DNA of 64,000 bases from Arachis hypogaea (Eukaryota > Streptophyta > Magnoliopsida > Fabales > Fabaceae): NCBI RefSeq assembly GCF_003086295.3, contig NC_092052.1:70534910-70598909 (forward strand). Direction: 5' to 3'. The notes under the pieces were generated by a model that saw only the letters and a list, made by a program, of their open reading frames with translations, had not been told where the DNA came from and made no database searches. Within the stretch, counting starts at the first letter, position 1; the number at the start of each line of letters is the position of its first letter. The position numbers and the translations under genes were made by a program. This document shows positions 1 through 10,299 of the stretch, one piece after another.

Positions 1-160
1 GGGTTGGCTATGCGCCTGGCACCCCACCAGCGCGGTCCTGGCACAACTCTCTGTCCAGGCCACGTGCTCTTATCGTTCCAGCATGGTTTGGGCACGAACC
101 AAGTTTAGGCATTGACACGTACGCGTCGGTCACGCGCATGCGTGATAAGCCCTTTTTTTT
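1..160 (-). repeat. Post-ORF1 CpG-palindrome region of element A (partial)
   Basis: The stretch contains ACGCGT-type palindromes around 118-146 and a GC-rich segment unlike the AT-rich surroundings. It matches in position and phrasing (for example the minus-strand text near 60-95, close to B 7020-7050) the post-ORF1 array of element B. No coding sequence is recognised. Confidence 0.6.
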
Positions 161-311
161 AATATTAAATAAGGAACTAACAAGCTACCAGAGTAATGCC
201 AGATATCATTAAACAAGTGAAACCATAACATAGACTAAATAAACCCAACTAAAATTGAAAATTCACTTATTACCAAAATAAATAAAAGAGAAAATAGGAA
301 GAATTTACCAA

Positions 312-329
312 GGTGGGGTGTCTCCCACC
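312..329 (-). other. Post-ORF1 hairpin of element A
   Basis: GGTGGG and CCCACC arms enclose a six-base loop. The same hairpin lies at the same place after ORF1 in B (6768), C (46937) and E (58703). It sits inside the phrase reading GTGCTAGGTGGGAGACA on the minus strand. Confidence 0.65.
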
Positions 330-350
330 TAGCACTTTTAGTTAAAGTCC

Positions 351-2149
351 TTAAATTGGACATTTGGTGAGATCCTTGTCATGGTGGCTTGTGCTTGAAC
401 TCATCTTGAAACTTCCACCAACGCTAGACTTCCAATTAGCTCCAACATTTCCAATTGAATTCACCAAGCCTTGATGAAGTTCTTTACAAGTTTTGAGCTC
501 CCAAAGTTGATCTTCTTGTATGCCAGGATCCCAAATCTTGTTTCTACACCCGATTTGAAGTGGATCATCATTGTTCCAACCAGGTGGCAAGTAATCTGAA
601 TTCTCAATAAAGTACCAAACTCTTCTCTTAGATCCAACCAAATTATCACCAGTCTAACCTTGCATCTAGCTCTTGAAATATCAACCTTGATGAGTCTTGA
701 TTTGCAACTTCAACCACTAAACATCATTCACTTACGCTTCATTCCACAAAGCCTCCTAAGTTGGCCATCCGTTTCAAGCATACCATACTCAAGTGGGACA
801 ATAAAGCTAATAGAGATAAGTTTTACCCACTCAAATGAATGAGTAGACAGCAACCTAGGTAGAGAAGTCTCCAATGTTCTTGACAAAGCATATTCAACTC
901 CCGTCCATCCTTTTCGAAGGACTTGCACCTCAATGTTGCTTTCAATTTCATCAGGAGAAGGTTCTTCAAACTCAAGGAGTTCACTTATGGATGCGAATTC
1001 ATCACTAGTAGAACCTGATTCATGATCATCATCACCAACGGAACTTGCCTCTTGATCTATTCCATCCAATTCTTCATAGGGAACATACCTTGGAGGTTGT
1101 GCACTACCGTCCTCAGCATTAATTTCAAGCTTCTTGGAGGAATACTCTACAACTCTAGAGTCCCATGGAGGTTCAGCATCTCCTAAGTCTTCAACCACTT
1201 CTTCTTCTTCAACAATTACGGCTTCCTCCAATTGTTCCAATACAAAGCAACATTTCTCACTTTCCATTAGAGTTCCTAGTCTCTCCGTCATGCTACGCTC
1301 CTCATTAGATTCTCCACATGTAGCCATGGGGGTACTTTGAGTGTTAACGTGCAATGAAGCTAAATTATCTACTACCTCGGTCAAGGTAGCTATGAACTCT
1401 AGTGTCGTCCTTTGCATCTCTCTTTGCCCTTGAAGAAGAACACCAAGGGTGTCATCCATTGGAGAGCGGAGTGGACATGAGGGTTCATTGCTTGGGAGGA
1501 AGGGTTCATGATAGGAGGGTGGTTCATCATGATATGGATGTGGCGGTTCAACACTCTCCATCTTTTCCTCTTGTTGCACAACACACTCCAGTCCCTTGTT
1601 CTCAAGTTGAGATTTGTTATCCATGAGAGCTTCATGTGCTTTTTGGCTTTCCTCTCGCTCTATTTGATGGATGGTTGCTTGAAGTCGATCCATTGCTTCC
1701 TTAAAATGATCCTGTGGCACTTATTCCGCTTGGCTAACATAATTGGGATCATATTGTGGTTGAAAGCTCGCATACATTGGAGGTGGTGGTTCTTGGGAAT
1801 AATTGTGTTGGAATTGGGGTGGTTCTGTGTATGGTTCATAGGGTGGTTGGTATGGTGGATATGGGTTAGGGTCATAAGAAAGTGTTGAGGAGGGGGTTCA
1901 TAGGCATATGGTGGGGCTTGTTGGTAACTACAAGGGGTCCACCATAGCTATTGGATTGATATGCATCCTGGAATGGCTCTTGCTCATAGTAAGTTGGAAG
2001 GGGTTATTGCCAAGATGGTTGTCCATAAGCTTGAGGCTCCTCCCACCTTTGATTGTCCCAACCTTGATGCATATTCTCATTGTATCTTCCATTGCCTACA
2101 ATATAATTTGAACCAAACTCATAGCCAAAGGGGTGAGAATTCAAAGCAG
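351..2149 (-). pseudogene. Element A ORF1 (MNSH-type protein), broken
   Basis: The minus-strand sequence from about 2149 aligns with the intact ORF1 of B (5147-6814) and D (62185-63744). The start codon is lost: the position corresponding to ATG-AAT-TCT-CAC reads TTG-AAT-TCT-CAC. The longest surviving frame is 1720 to 728 and carries the acidic middle and the conserved block ending PLEYGMLETDGQL. A second frame, 641 to 351, carries the C-terminal block with WDPG. Frameshifts separate these pieces. The protein has no domain I recognise. In relatives it has a proline- and glutamine-rich N-terminus, a short predicted coiled coil, an acidic centre and a tryptophan-rich C-terminus. A gag-like role is only a guess from its position directly after the PBS. 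Confidence 0.75.
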
Positions 2150-2269
2150 CAAATAAAAATAAAAACTAATAAAAATAAGCAATAAAGTCCTAAAACTAAC
2201 AAAAGCTAACAAACAAGCAAAATGTAAATATATACAATAACCAATAATAAGGCACACGTTTGCAATTCT

Positions 2270-2286
2270 CCGGTGCAACGGCGCCA
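2270..2286 (-). other. Primer binding site of element A
   Basis: Minus-strand TGGCGCCGTTGCACCGG is complementary to the 3' end of plant tRNA-Asp with two changes. It lies six bases inside the LTR end. Confidence 0.8.
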
Positions 2287-2292
2287 AAAACT

Positions 2293-3509
2293 TGACGGAA
2301 GAAAATTGCCGGTAAAGAATTTCAAAAAAATGTCGTGTTGCAAGTATAGTTCTAAACCAACAAATTATCCTCGGTCAATGTTTAAATTGTTTCTCACTTA
2401 AGCAAACCCAATAAAATTAACCGAAGCATTTAAATCTCGGGTCGTCTCTCAAGGAATTGCAGGGAAGTGTATTTATTATTGGTTATGAGATTGTATCTTT
2501 TTGGGTTTTGAGTTTAATAAGCAAGGAATGTAAATAATAAGAAAATAAGTTAACAACTAAAACGTCCTAGCAAGGGTTGAGAATCGAAATTCCTATCCTC
2601 ATTATCATTGTCAATTGTGATGGTAATTGCAAATTGCTCTCACTTAGTTAACCTCTAACAATTGAAGGTAAGTCAAGTGAGCAAATCAACTTGAGTTCAC
2701 AAGTCCTAATAAAAAACTAGAGTTAGTGAAGCTCAAGCCAACTAGTAACTTTTAATCACCAACTAACAAGAGACTTTGACAATTCAAGAGTCTCCAATTT
2801 ACTCAATCCAAGCTAAGAATACAAAAATCTAATTTAAAATCTAACCAAGCATTTTATTAAACACTTTGAAGGCATAAAATAAAAGCATAGAAAATTGACA
2901 AGACATAGGAAATTCTAAGACTAACCAAAGCAAAGAAATAACTATAACAAAGCAATTGAACAATAAGAAACATAAAACATAAATTGAATTAATGAAAATT
3001 GAGAGTAACACATGAACTCATAAACTAAATTAGCAAAATAAAGGAATTAATAAGTAGAATTGAAGAACAAAGGTGCTAGGACAATAAATTGCAAGGAATT
3101 ATAAATAAAAGTAGAAATTAAATCTAAATCTAAGAAAAATTGGATTAGAAACTTTAAACCTAGAGAGAGGAGAGAGCCTTTCTCTCTAGAATTCTACATC
3201 TAAACCTAAAGTTATGAATGGATGAAAAGTGAATGATTGATTCCCCCTTCCAGCTCCACTTTGCAGCCTCTAATCAGTATTTTCGGGCCTGAAACTGGGT
3301 CTAAAGCAGCCCAGAAATTGCCCCTAGCGTTTTCTGTAAATTGCACCATGTGACGCTCGTCACGCGTACGTGTCGATGGACTTTTCACTGGCCACGCGTA
3401 GGCATCAGCCATGCGTGCGGGTCATCTGTCGAATGAACCAGTCACGCGTACGCGTCGTCCATGCGTGCGCGTCGCTACCAGATTCTCAAAACTTCTACTT
3501 CTTGTGTTC
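2293..3509 (-). repeat. Element A 5' LTR, distal part (R/U5 side)
   Basis: On the minus strand this part ends in CCGTCA at 2293 and contains the U5 block shared by the family (ACGACCCGAG near 2440-2455), the GA/CT palindromic leader near 3157-3190 and an ACGCGT palindrome cluster at 3350-3476. It is interrupted at 3509 by element B and continues at 13560. Confidence 0.85.
3505..3509 (+). repeat. Target-site duplication of element B, left copy
   Basis: TGTTC here and TGTTC at 13560-13564 flank element B exactly, proving a complete insertion into element A's LTR. Confidence 0.95.
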
Positions 3510-3810
3510 TGATAAACCCATATTTTATGATATAATTTGTGCTCAAATTGTGTGTTTCTATCAATTCCTCACCCACTTATTCATGTAAATTGCATGGTTT
3601 TAATTTCCCTTCCTTATTTTATGATATAAGTGAAAAACATGTTTCCTATGCTTTAAAAATATTAATTTTAATTACCCTTTACTATCATTCGATGCCGTGA
3701 TATGTCTGTTAAGTATTTTCAGATCTCATAGGGCAAGAATGGCTTAAGGGACAAAAAGGAAACATACAAAAATGGAAGGAAAACACAAAAATGGAGTTTT
3801 GAAGAAAAGG

Positions 3811-4005
3811 GCACCGACGCGAACGCATGACGACGCGAACGCATGCCTAGCGCGAAATGGCATCGACGCGTATGTGTGGACGACGCGGACGTGCGCCTTG
3901 AGCAGAACGCAAATGACGCGTACGCATGACCGACGCGTACGCGTGACAAGGAAAACGCCCAGATGACGTGAACGCGTGACCCACTCGGACGCGTGACAGA
4001 CGCCA
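3811..4005 (+). repeat. CpG palindrome array in element B 5' LTR
   Basis: About ten short units of the type GACGCGWACGCGTGA lie 15-35 bases apart. Several are perfect 12-14 base palindromes around ACGCGTACGCGT. The array lies upstream of the TATA-like box, and the same array is at 12384-12556 in the 3' LTR. Confidence 0.85.
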
Positions 4006-4082
4006 CGTACAAAAATCTGCAGAAAATGCCCCCAGCGATTTCTGGACCCTTTTTCGGCCCAAATCCAAGCCAGAAACACAGA

Positions 4083-4089
4083 ATATAAG
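4083..4089 (+). promoter_or_regulatory. Putative LTR TATA box, element B
   Basis: ATATAAG lies about 85 bases before the GA/CT palindromic leader. The same sequence occurs in the 3' LTR near 12635. It is assigned by motif and position only. Confidence 0.45.
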
Positions 4090-5034
4090 CTAGAGAATAG
4101 AGGAATCAAAGGGGATACATATACAACATTGATAATTCATAATTTTAGGTTTTAGATGTGGTTTTTAGAGAGAGAGGCTCTCTCCTCTCTCTTAGGATTT
4201 AGGATTTAGATTTTTAGAATTAGGATTCCTCTAAAGTTTAGGATTATTTCTCTTTAATCACAGGTTCAATATTCCTTTAATTTATTTTCTACTTTTATTT
4301 ATTTCACTACTTTAATTGTCATTTATCTTTTCAATTTGGCTTATGAACCATTCATGTTATGATTTTCTTAATTAATATATTTTGAGGTATTTCAGTTTTT
4401 ATTTTGCTTTAATTTATTTATGAATGATTTCAATTCAAATTAGATTTATTTTCCCCTTTTGGCCTTGGTTAAGTAATTTATAACACTTGAGTTATCAACT
4501 CAGCTATTGATTGAAATTGGAATTCTTTGCTGGTTAATTTGCACTCCAATAACTCTAGTCTCTCCATAGGAGTTGATTAGGATCTGAGGATGAAATTAAT
4601 TTGTCCACTTGACTTTTCTTTATTTAGTAAGGGTTAATTTAAGTGGGAGCAGAATCCAATTCTCTTCACACCTGATAAGGGTAACTAGGATAGGACTTCA
4701 ATTTCTTATACCTTGCCAAGAGTTTTATTTATTTATTTAAATTAATTCCTACAGTTTACTTTCTTGTCATTTACTATTCTTGCTTTTTATCTTATACATT
4801 AAAAAACCCAAAAACATATCTTTATATATAACCAATAATAAATCATACTGCCCTGCAACTCCTTGAGAGACGACCCGAGGTTTAAATACATCGGTTATTT
4901 ATTTTTATTGGGTTTTGTTACTTGTGACAACCAAACTTTTGTATGAAAGGATTTTCTGTTGGTTTAGAACTATATCTACGACGCGATTAATTTTATAAAA
5001 ATTCTTTACCGACATAAAAACCCGTTCGTTAAAA

Positions 5035-5052
5035 TGGCGCCGTTGCCGAGGA
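5035..5052 (+). other. Primer binding site of element B (tRNA-Asp)
   Basis: TGGCGCCGTTGCCGAGGA lies three bases after the LTR and is complementary to the tRNA-Asp 3' end with one mismatch. Confidence 0.9.
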
Positions 5053-5146
5053 GTTACAATTGTGTTCCTTATTATTGGTTATTGTAAATATTTTCTTTTG
5101 CTTGTTTTTTTGTTTTTATTTTCGCTTTTAATTTTTATTATTTACT

Positions 5147-6814
5147 ATGAATTCTCACCCCTATCGCTTTGAGTTTGGTTCTAATAATGTTGAAAGGAAT
5201 GGAAGCTATAATAGGAACATGCATCAAGGTCAAAACAATCAGAGATGGACGGAGTCACGCGGATCTGATCAACCCTTTAGGCAGCAACACCTTCCAAGCT
5301 ATCATGGACGACGACCATTCAATAATGCATGTCAGGACAATAGTTATGGTGGACCCCCTTGTAATTACCGACAAGCCCCATCATACGCCTATGAACCACC
5401 TCGTCAACATAGCTTTGAACCACCACACTCACAAGCCAACTACCACCATTCGCCTCCATATGACCCTAACTCGTATTCACCCCAATTCCAACCTAATTAC
5501 TCCCGAGAACCACCACTTCCCTATGCACCATGTCCATATCCATCACTCCAAGAATCAAGGGAGCAACTCAAGGAAACATTCGAAAAATTTCATTCCACGC
5601 TTCACCAATTGAATCAAGTGATAAATAGACGACCTTCCCGACGTTCGGACACTCAAGGAACTCCCATGGCTTCATGTGGACAAACTAACAAAGAACGCAG
5701 TATGAAGGAGATACTAGAAACCCCACTGGACAGTACAGAGCATGATTTTGTACTGGAACAAGTGGAGGAAGCTGAAATTATAGAAGAAGAAGAATTGGTT
5801 GAAGACTTAGGAGACCCTGAACCTCCATGGGAATCCAGAATTGTGGAGAATTCCGTCAAGAAATTTACAATTGATGCTAAAGAGGATAGTGCACAACCTC
5901 CAAAGCAGGAATCTTATGAAGAACTGGACGGAATAACTCAACAAGCAAGTTTCCTTGATAATAATAACCGCAAGTCCAATTCTCCTAGTAATGAATTTGT
6001 ATTCGCAAGTGAATTCTTTGAGATGGAAGTATCTTCCCCAAGTGAATACGAAGATGATGCAGACGTAGACTTTTTGCAACCTCCAACTTATGATTTGAGT
6101 GATGAGGAAGATATCGAAGACTTCGATCAAGACATGGCTACAGCTGAAGAAAATTGCAAAGAAGTGGAGGAATTCATAGAAGAATACAAGGGAGTAGAGC
6201 TTGCAAAACCCCTGGAAACACCTATCCCAAGGCCATTACCGCCCAATACAAACTTTAAGTGGGTAAAATCCTTAGCTTTTATCTTTACTTTTCCACTTGA
6301 GTATGGTTTACTTGAAACAGATGGTCAGCTTATAGCTCTTTGCGGCTTTAAAAGTAAAAAGGAAATGGTTCGTGCTCAAGGCTGGTATGCAAGATTCAAT
6401 AAGGTTCCACACTTCAATTTGAAGTATGAGGATTGGTTTCGAGTTCGATTGAATGGGTCTCGGATAATGTTTGGCCATCTTAGTGAGAATGCAACTTCCA
6501 AACCGTCCGGCTGGAAAAATATAAATCAAGGCAAAGGCGGATATAAGAGCAAGATTTGGGATCCTGGAATCTATTCTGATATTCAACACCTCGAGAACCT
6601 GAGAACCTGTTTGAATTTACTCAAGGGCTTTCTGTGCCTAGTTTGGGACCCCGGAGGCTGCTGGCATTCCAAACAGTGGTGGAGATTTTTGGATGAATTC
6701 AAGCACAAGCCACCATATCAAAGGACTCCCCAAATGTCCAACTTAAGGACTTTAACTAAAAGTGCTAGGTGGGAGACAACCCACCATGGTATGATCGTTC
6801 CTTTTCAATTTTAA
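5147..6814 (+). CDS. Element B ORF1, MNSH-type protein of unknown function (555 aa)
   Basis: The open frame starts at ATG-AAT-TCT-CAC, 95 bases after the PBS. Residues 1-140 are rich in proline, tyrosine, glutamine and histidine (many PPY/PPH pairs) and have no CCHC finger. Residues about 145-170 could form a helix. Residues about 185-360 are acidic (EEEELVEDLGDPEPPW and DLSDEEDIEDFDQD). Residues about 375-530 form the best-conserved block (FPLEYGLLETDGQL, ALCGFKSK, KIWDPGIYSD, FLDEFKHKPP). C and D stop right after KHKPP, so B has lost that stop and reads on for about 30 residues through the post-ORF1 hairpin. It is the first ORF, in a gag-like position, but I recognise no domain. Its persistence in A to E suggests it was once useful to the element. 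Confidence 0.8.
   Translation: MNSHPYRFEFGSNNVERNGSYNRNMHQGQNNQRWTESRGSDQPFRQQHLPSYHGRRPFNNACQDNSYGGPPCNYRQAPSYAYEPPRQHSFEPPHSQANYHHSPPYDPNSYSPQFQPNYSREPPLPYAPCPYPSLQESREQLKETFEKFHSTLHQLNQVINRRPSRRSDTQGTPMASCGQTNKERSMKEILETPLDSTEHDFVLEQVEEAEIIEEEELVEDLGDPEPPWESRIVENSVKKFTIDAKEDSAQPPKQESYEELDGITQQASFLDNNNRKSNSPSNEFVFASEFFEMEVSSPSEYEDDADVDFLQPPTYDLSDEEDIEDFDQDMATAEENCKEVEEFIEEYKGVELAKPLETPIPRPLPPNTNFKWVKSLAFIFTFPLEYGLLETDGQLIALCGFKSKKEMVRAQGWYARFNKVPHFNLKYEDWFRVRLNGSRIMFGHLSENATSKPSGWKNINQGKGGYKSKIWDPGIYSDIQHLENLRTCLNLLKGFLCLVWDPGGCWHSKQWWRFLDEFKHKPPYQRTPQMSNLRTLTKSARWETTHHGMIVPFQF
6768..6785 (+). other. Post-ORF1 hairpin of element B
   Basis: GGTGGG, loop AGACAA, CCCACC. It is conserved at this position in A, C and E and exactly missing in D (junction at 63793). 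FIDEL-like elements have an analogous TTGGG-AGGCAA-CCCAA hairpin after gag. Confidence 0.7.
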
Positions 6815-6944
6815 TTTTATTTCGTTTTGTTTGTCTTAAAGTTTTGTTTTATTCTATTGAACCTGGAATTATTCATAACCTCCATATCGGCATTTACATT
6901 CTGCATTTTGCATATTGCATACTGCATAATTGCATAAAAAAAAA

Positions 6945-7380
6945 TTTCACCCCACGCAAGCGTGCAGGCCATGCATGGGCATCGACTGGAAATCGATGTA
7001 AAGATCCGACGCCCAGAAAGTTGGGCTGGAATCGTGCGGCTGGTGTGCCTTTAGCACAAACTAGCCCACGCGTTCGCGTCCCTGACGCGAACGCATCACA
7101 TACATTACGCACATCCCACACGAAAGCGTGAGCGACGCGTCCGCGTTGCGTGGATTTTATGGACCCCATTGGAAACAGAGAGTTGCGCCAAAACAACGCT
7201 AGAATTGTGCGTTTAGCACAATTTTCAGCGACGCATTCGCGTGCTTCACGTGTATGCGTCTCTTACCTTTTACCTAATTCACGCGATCGCATCAATGACG
7301 CGTTCGCATCAACACCCTTTTCGCCCAAATCACGCGATCGCGTGCTCCACGCGTTCGCGTGGATTCAAAAACACTAACCC
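6945..7380 (+). repeat. Post-ORF1 CpG palindrome array, element B
   Basis: Repeated ACGCGTTCGCGT, ACGCGATCGCGT and similar near-palindromes sit in a GC-rich stretch. The motif type is the same as in the LTR array, but this second location lies between ORF1 and ORF2. No convincing gene; the short ORFs here are by-products of the repeat. Confidence 0.75.
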
Positions 7381-7382
7381 CC

Positions 7383-7860
7383 ATTCACGCGAAACCCTAC
7401 CTATTCATGCGAAACCCCCCACCCGCCTCTACAACTTCTCTTCTCCCCCCAACCACCACCTCTCCCAGCCGCCCAGACCTGCCGCCGCGCCGCCATCCCA
7501 GCCACCGGACCGCCGCCGACGCCACCCCCTTCTTCTTCTTTCCCCCTTCCCTTCTTCCCCTCCTCTTCTCCCCTTTCCTCCTCCTTCCATAGCCACTAAC
7601 CCCCACTGCCGCCGCTTCCATCACCACGCCCCACCACCGTGCCACCACCAGCCACCACAACCCAACCCTCAACCCCTTCTCTCTTTCCCCCCTTAACCCT
7701 CAACCACCTACAACCACCAAACCGCTCCTGCCTCCACCTCGGACCGCCACCACACCGCCACCCATTGCCGCTGCGTCACCAACACCACCACCATCTCTCT
7801 GAGCCTATTTTCTGTTTCTACACACCAGGTTCTGCCGACCACCGATTTCGTTTTCTGATT
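7383..7860 (+). other. CT-rich, pyrimidine-dominated leader-like stretch, element B
   Basis: The stretch is strongly C/T-rich and has long proline/serine-coding shadows in several frames. E has a CT-rich stretch at the equivalent place (58050-58160, minus), and FIDEL-like elements have one before ORF2. It may be the 5' leader of an ORF2 transcript. No TATA box is evident. Confidence 0.45.
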
Positions 7861-8820
7861 AGTCAGTTAGTTGCATATTTTACAGTTTTTGTTCAAAATA
7901 GGATAGTTAGAGATGCATGATTGTAGTGGATTTTAGGTGGTTAGGTAGCTAGGATGTGGTTAGTGGATTTAGGCCTGATAATTGCACCGTTCGTGCTACC
8001 TGTTTTTTATCTGATTTGCAATTCTGAATATGTTGTGATGATTCTGTTCATATGTTGTTCTTCATATTTGATGTTGCTGTTGACCTGTTCTTTACTGTTC
8101 TTACTAATTGTTAATCTTTTTCGCACTATTTAATTTCATATGAACTGATTTTTCCTGCTGTTTACTACCCGGGAACATCCAATTTTAGCCGGAATGCTGC
8201 CCAATTTTCTGCAAATTTTTGGTTTAATCTACTCCATTCATGTATTGGTTTGAAAACTCATTATTTTGCATTACTTGGCTACAACCAAACCAATTCATGA
8301 ATGCACGGGCTAGCATTCTTATTCCTTTTGGTTCCCTGAGTACTAAATTTCTTATTGATGATTTTATTCTCACTTTACACTTACTTTATCTATAGGAATT
8401 ATCATCAATAAACTGCAATCCTTGCTTGAATATGAGTTGATTGTTCCTGAACTTTGTGAAATTCTTGGTAACTAGGAAAACTATTCTCATGCCACTCACT
8501 TTAACTTCCTTTTTAACTACTAACTAGTTTAGCTTTCTAACTTCTCTTTTTGGTTTTTACCTAACTACTTTAACTTCCTAACTCAAGGCATGATTACTAT
8601 TTTTCCTAATTAACTTGAATTCCACTTATAATATATTTTGGATTGTGATTTTTAATTTCCGACTTTTAACTCGAATTCAATCCAAAATGTACATATATTT
8701 ACCTCATTTCATGCTTCTATTACTCTTTTACCTTTATGCTTACATTGACAAATTCCTACTTGCCTACTTATTTTCCTGCTTTAATTCTTCAATTATACCC
8801 TGCTACTTCTGCTTTTCAGG
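7861..8820 (+). promoter_or_regulatory. T-rich intron-like segment ending in a 3' splice-acceptor-like site before ORF2
   Basis: This AT/T-rich DNA has no gene and ends in a polypyrimidine run and TTTTCAG at 8813-8819, then one G, then the ORF2 ATG at 8821. C (AG at 48108-48109) and E (minus, AG at 57365-57364) have the same acceptor-G-start arrangement. A donor was not identified with confidence; an AG/GT occurs near 7828. Confidence 0.5.
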
Positions 8821-10071
8821 ATGTCTGATCCCCAAAGGAAAGGAAAAGGCAAGGCAACCACAGGCAAATAAAAAAGAGGAGAATCTTCTACCTCTATCCT
8901 GGATCTCCTTTACGACGATTCTTGGCGAAAAAAGAACTTTACCCCACAAGAAAAGGCCGACCAGCTCTTCATTGCCACAGATCAAGTCAAATTTGCAAAC
9001 AGATACTGTGAGCTCAAGTATCCAGTGTTTGCCACTGCCAAGAACCTCTACCTGGAGAGAACTCTTAAAATTCCAGAAGAACTCACCCAGTACACTTCCA
9101 AACAGATAAAACAAAGAGGTTGGTTCTTCATGGAAAGGAACTTGATAGAGGTCAATGCTTCCTGGGTCAGAGAATTTTACTGTAACTATTTCAAGACCTC
9201 CCTGGATGCAGTGCACCTCAGAGGGAAAACGATTTTAGTCACTAAGGAAGCTATTGAGGACATCCTCCAGCTTCAGCCTAAGTCAGATCAGCCTGACGGT
9301 TACCAAAAGGCTGAAGAGGATATGAGATACATGAGATTTGACTGGGATGCAGTCAAGCAGAGAATAGCCCTTGATCCTACTGCCCCATGGGTCATGGGAA
9401 AGAATACAGTGATGCCTAAGGGAATCAAGCTGATATATTTGAATGATGAGGCTCGGCTTTGGCAGCAGATCCTGAGTAATTACGTGATGCCGAGCATTCA
9501 TGAGACAGAGGTACCCGCTGCTATGATCACCCTTATCTGGTGTGTGATGGAGGGTAAGGACCTGTATCTTCCATGTTTCATCAGGTATTATATGGCCAGG
9601 GTCCATATCAGAGGCACTCTCCCTTTCCCTTATCTGATCACCCAGCTAGGCCGCCGAGCTGACGTGCCTTGGGAGCTGGCTGATGAGAAGCCAACTGCTG
9701 CAGACTGCAAGAAGATCATTCCTCACAGCAGGAAGTTTCTGGCTTTAGGGTACAGACCTTCTTTCCTCACTGCCTCGGGTGAGGCAGCCACATCTTTAGA
9801 TGCCCCTTCTGCATCCACTGCTGTACTAGCCCCATCCACTACACCTCCACCTACTCCTGAGCCCATTTATCATCTGGTGCACCGCCGCTTCGCACGCCTG
9901 GATCGTATGGAGCGTCGCCAGAAGTGACGCTATGAGCACCTAAAGTTGATGATCCGATCCGACAGCGACACCCCCTCCGAGCCTAACTTCGCTTCTGACC
10001 CTTCTGATGTGGAGGCGGATGATCATGAGGAGGAGGCACATGCCCAGGCTGAGCAGGAAGGACCTGAGTAG
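8821..10071 (+). pseudogene. Element B ORF2, putative plant transposon protein family, with nonsense codons
   Basis: The frame opens MSDPQRKGKGKATTGK, is stopped by TAA at 8869-8871, stays open to TGA at 9925-9927, and runs on in frame to TAG at 10069-10071. The centre (RGWFFMERN, WVREFYCNYF, GKTILVTKEAIEDILQL) matches in order the ORF2 of H1 and element 2 (RRWEILADPEINVG, HEFYANM, GKTLYFYLDKVREIFKLP), a family annotated in plants as putative plant transposon protein. Its biochemical role is unknown to me. The C-terminus is acidic. Three in-frame stops and no frameshift suggest decay by point mutation. Confidence 0.75.
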
Positions 10072-10258
10072 GCTGCACCATACCATGAGGAGCCCACCAG
10101 ATCCAGGCCGCAGATCTAGAGATTCCTCTACAGACAGAGCCTCCGCTTCAGCAGGTAGCTCCTCCTACACTTACAGAGACTACAGATCCTCAGCCTACCA
10201 CGGAGTCACCAGCAGCCCATCCTTCCAGATATGACACTTCTCACACCCAGCCTGAGTG

Positions 10259-10297
10259 AGCATCGAGGACGATGCTTTTGTTTAAGTGTGGAGAGGT
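10259..10297 (+). other. RGGR-loop hairpin plus polypurine-like motif after ORF2, element B
   Basis: Hairpin AGCATCG-AGGA-CGATGCT (10259-10276) is followed by GTTTAAGTGTGGAGAGGT. It repeats the arrangement that precedes the 3' LTR of this element (12041-12078), but with a different, still complementary stem. Confidence 0.75.
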
Positions 10298-10299
10298 CG

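Larger units (their letters stand above)
3510..5031 (+). repeat. Element B 5' LTR
   Basis: It starts TGATAAACCC and ends ...CGTTCGTTA, where the 3' LTR has the expected terminal CA (...CGTTCGTCA). Other contents are a CpG palindrome array (3811-4005), a TATA-like ATATAAG (4083-4089), a GA/CT palindromic leader (4168-4192) and the family U5 block ACGACCCGAGG (about 4872). Confidence 0.95.

Noticed and set aside
7241..7920. Proline/serine-rich ORFs in three frames after B ORF1
   Set aside because: They come from the CpG array and the C/T-rich leader. Several frames are open at once and no start or homologue is shared with C or E.
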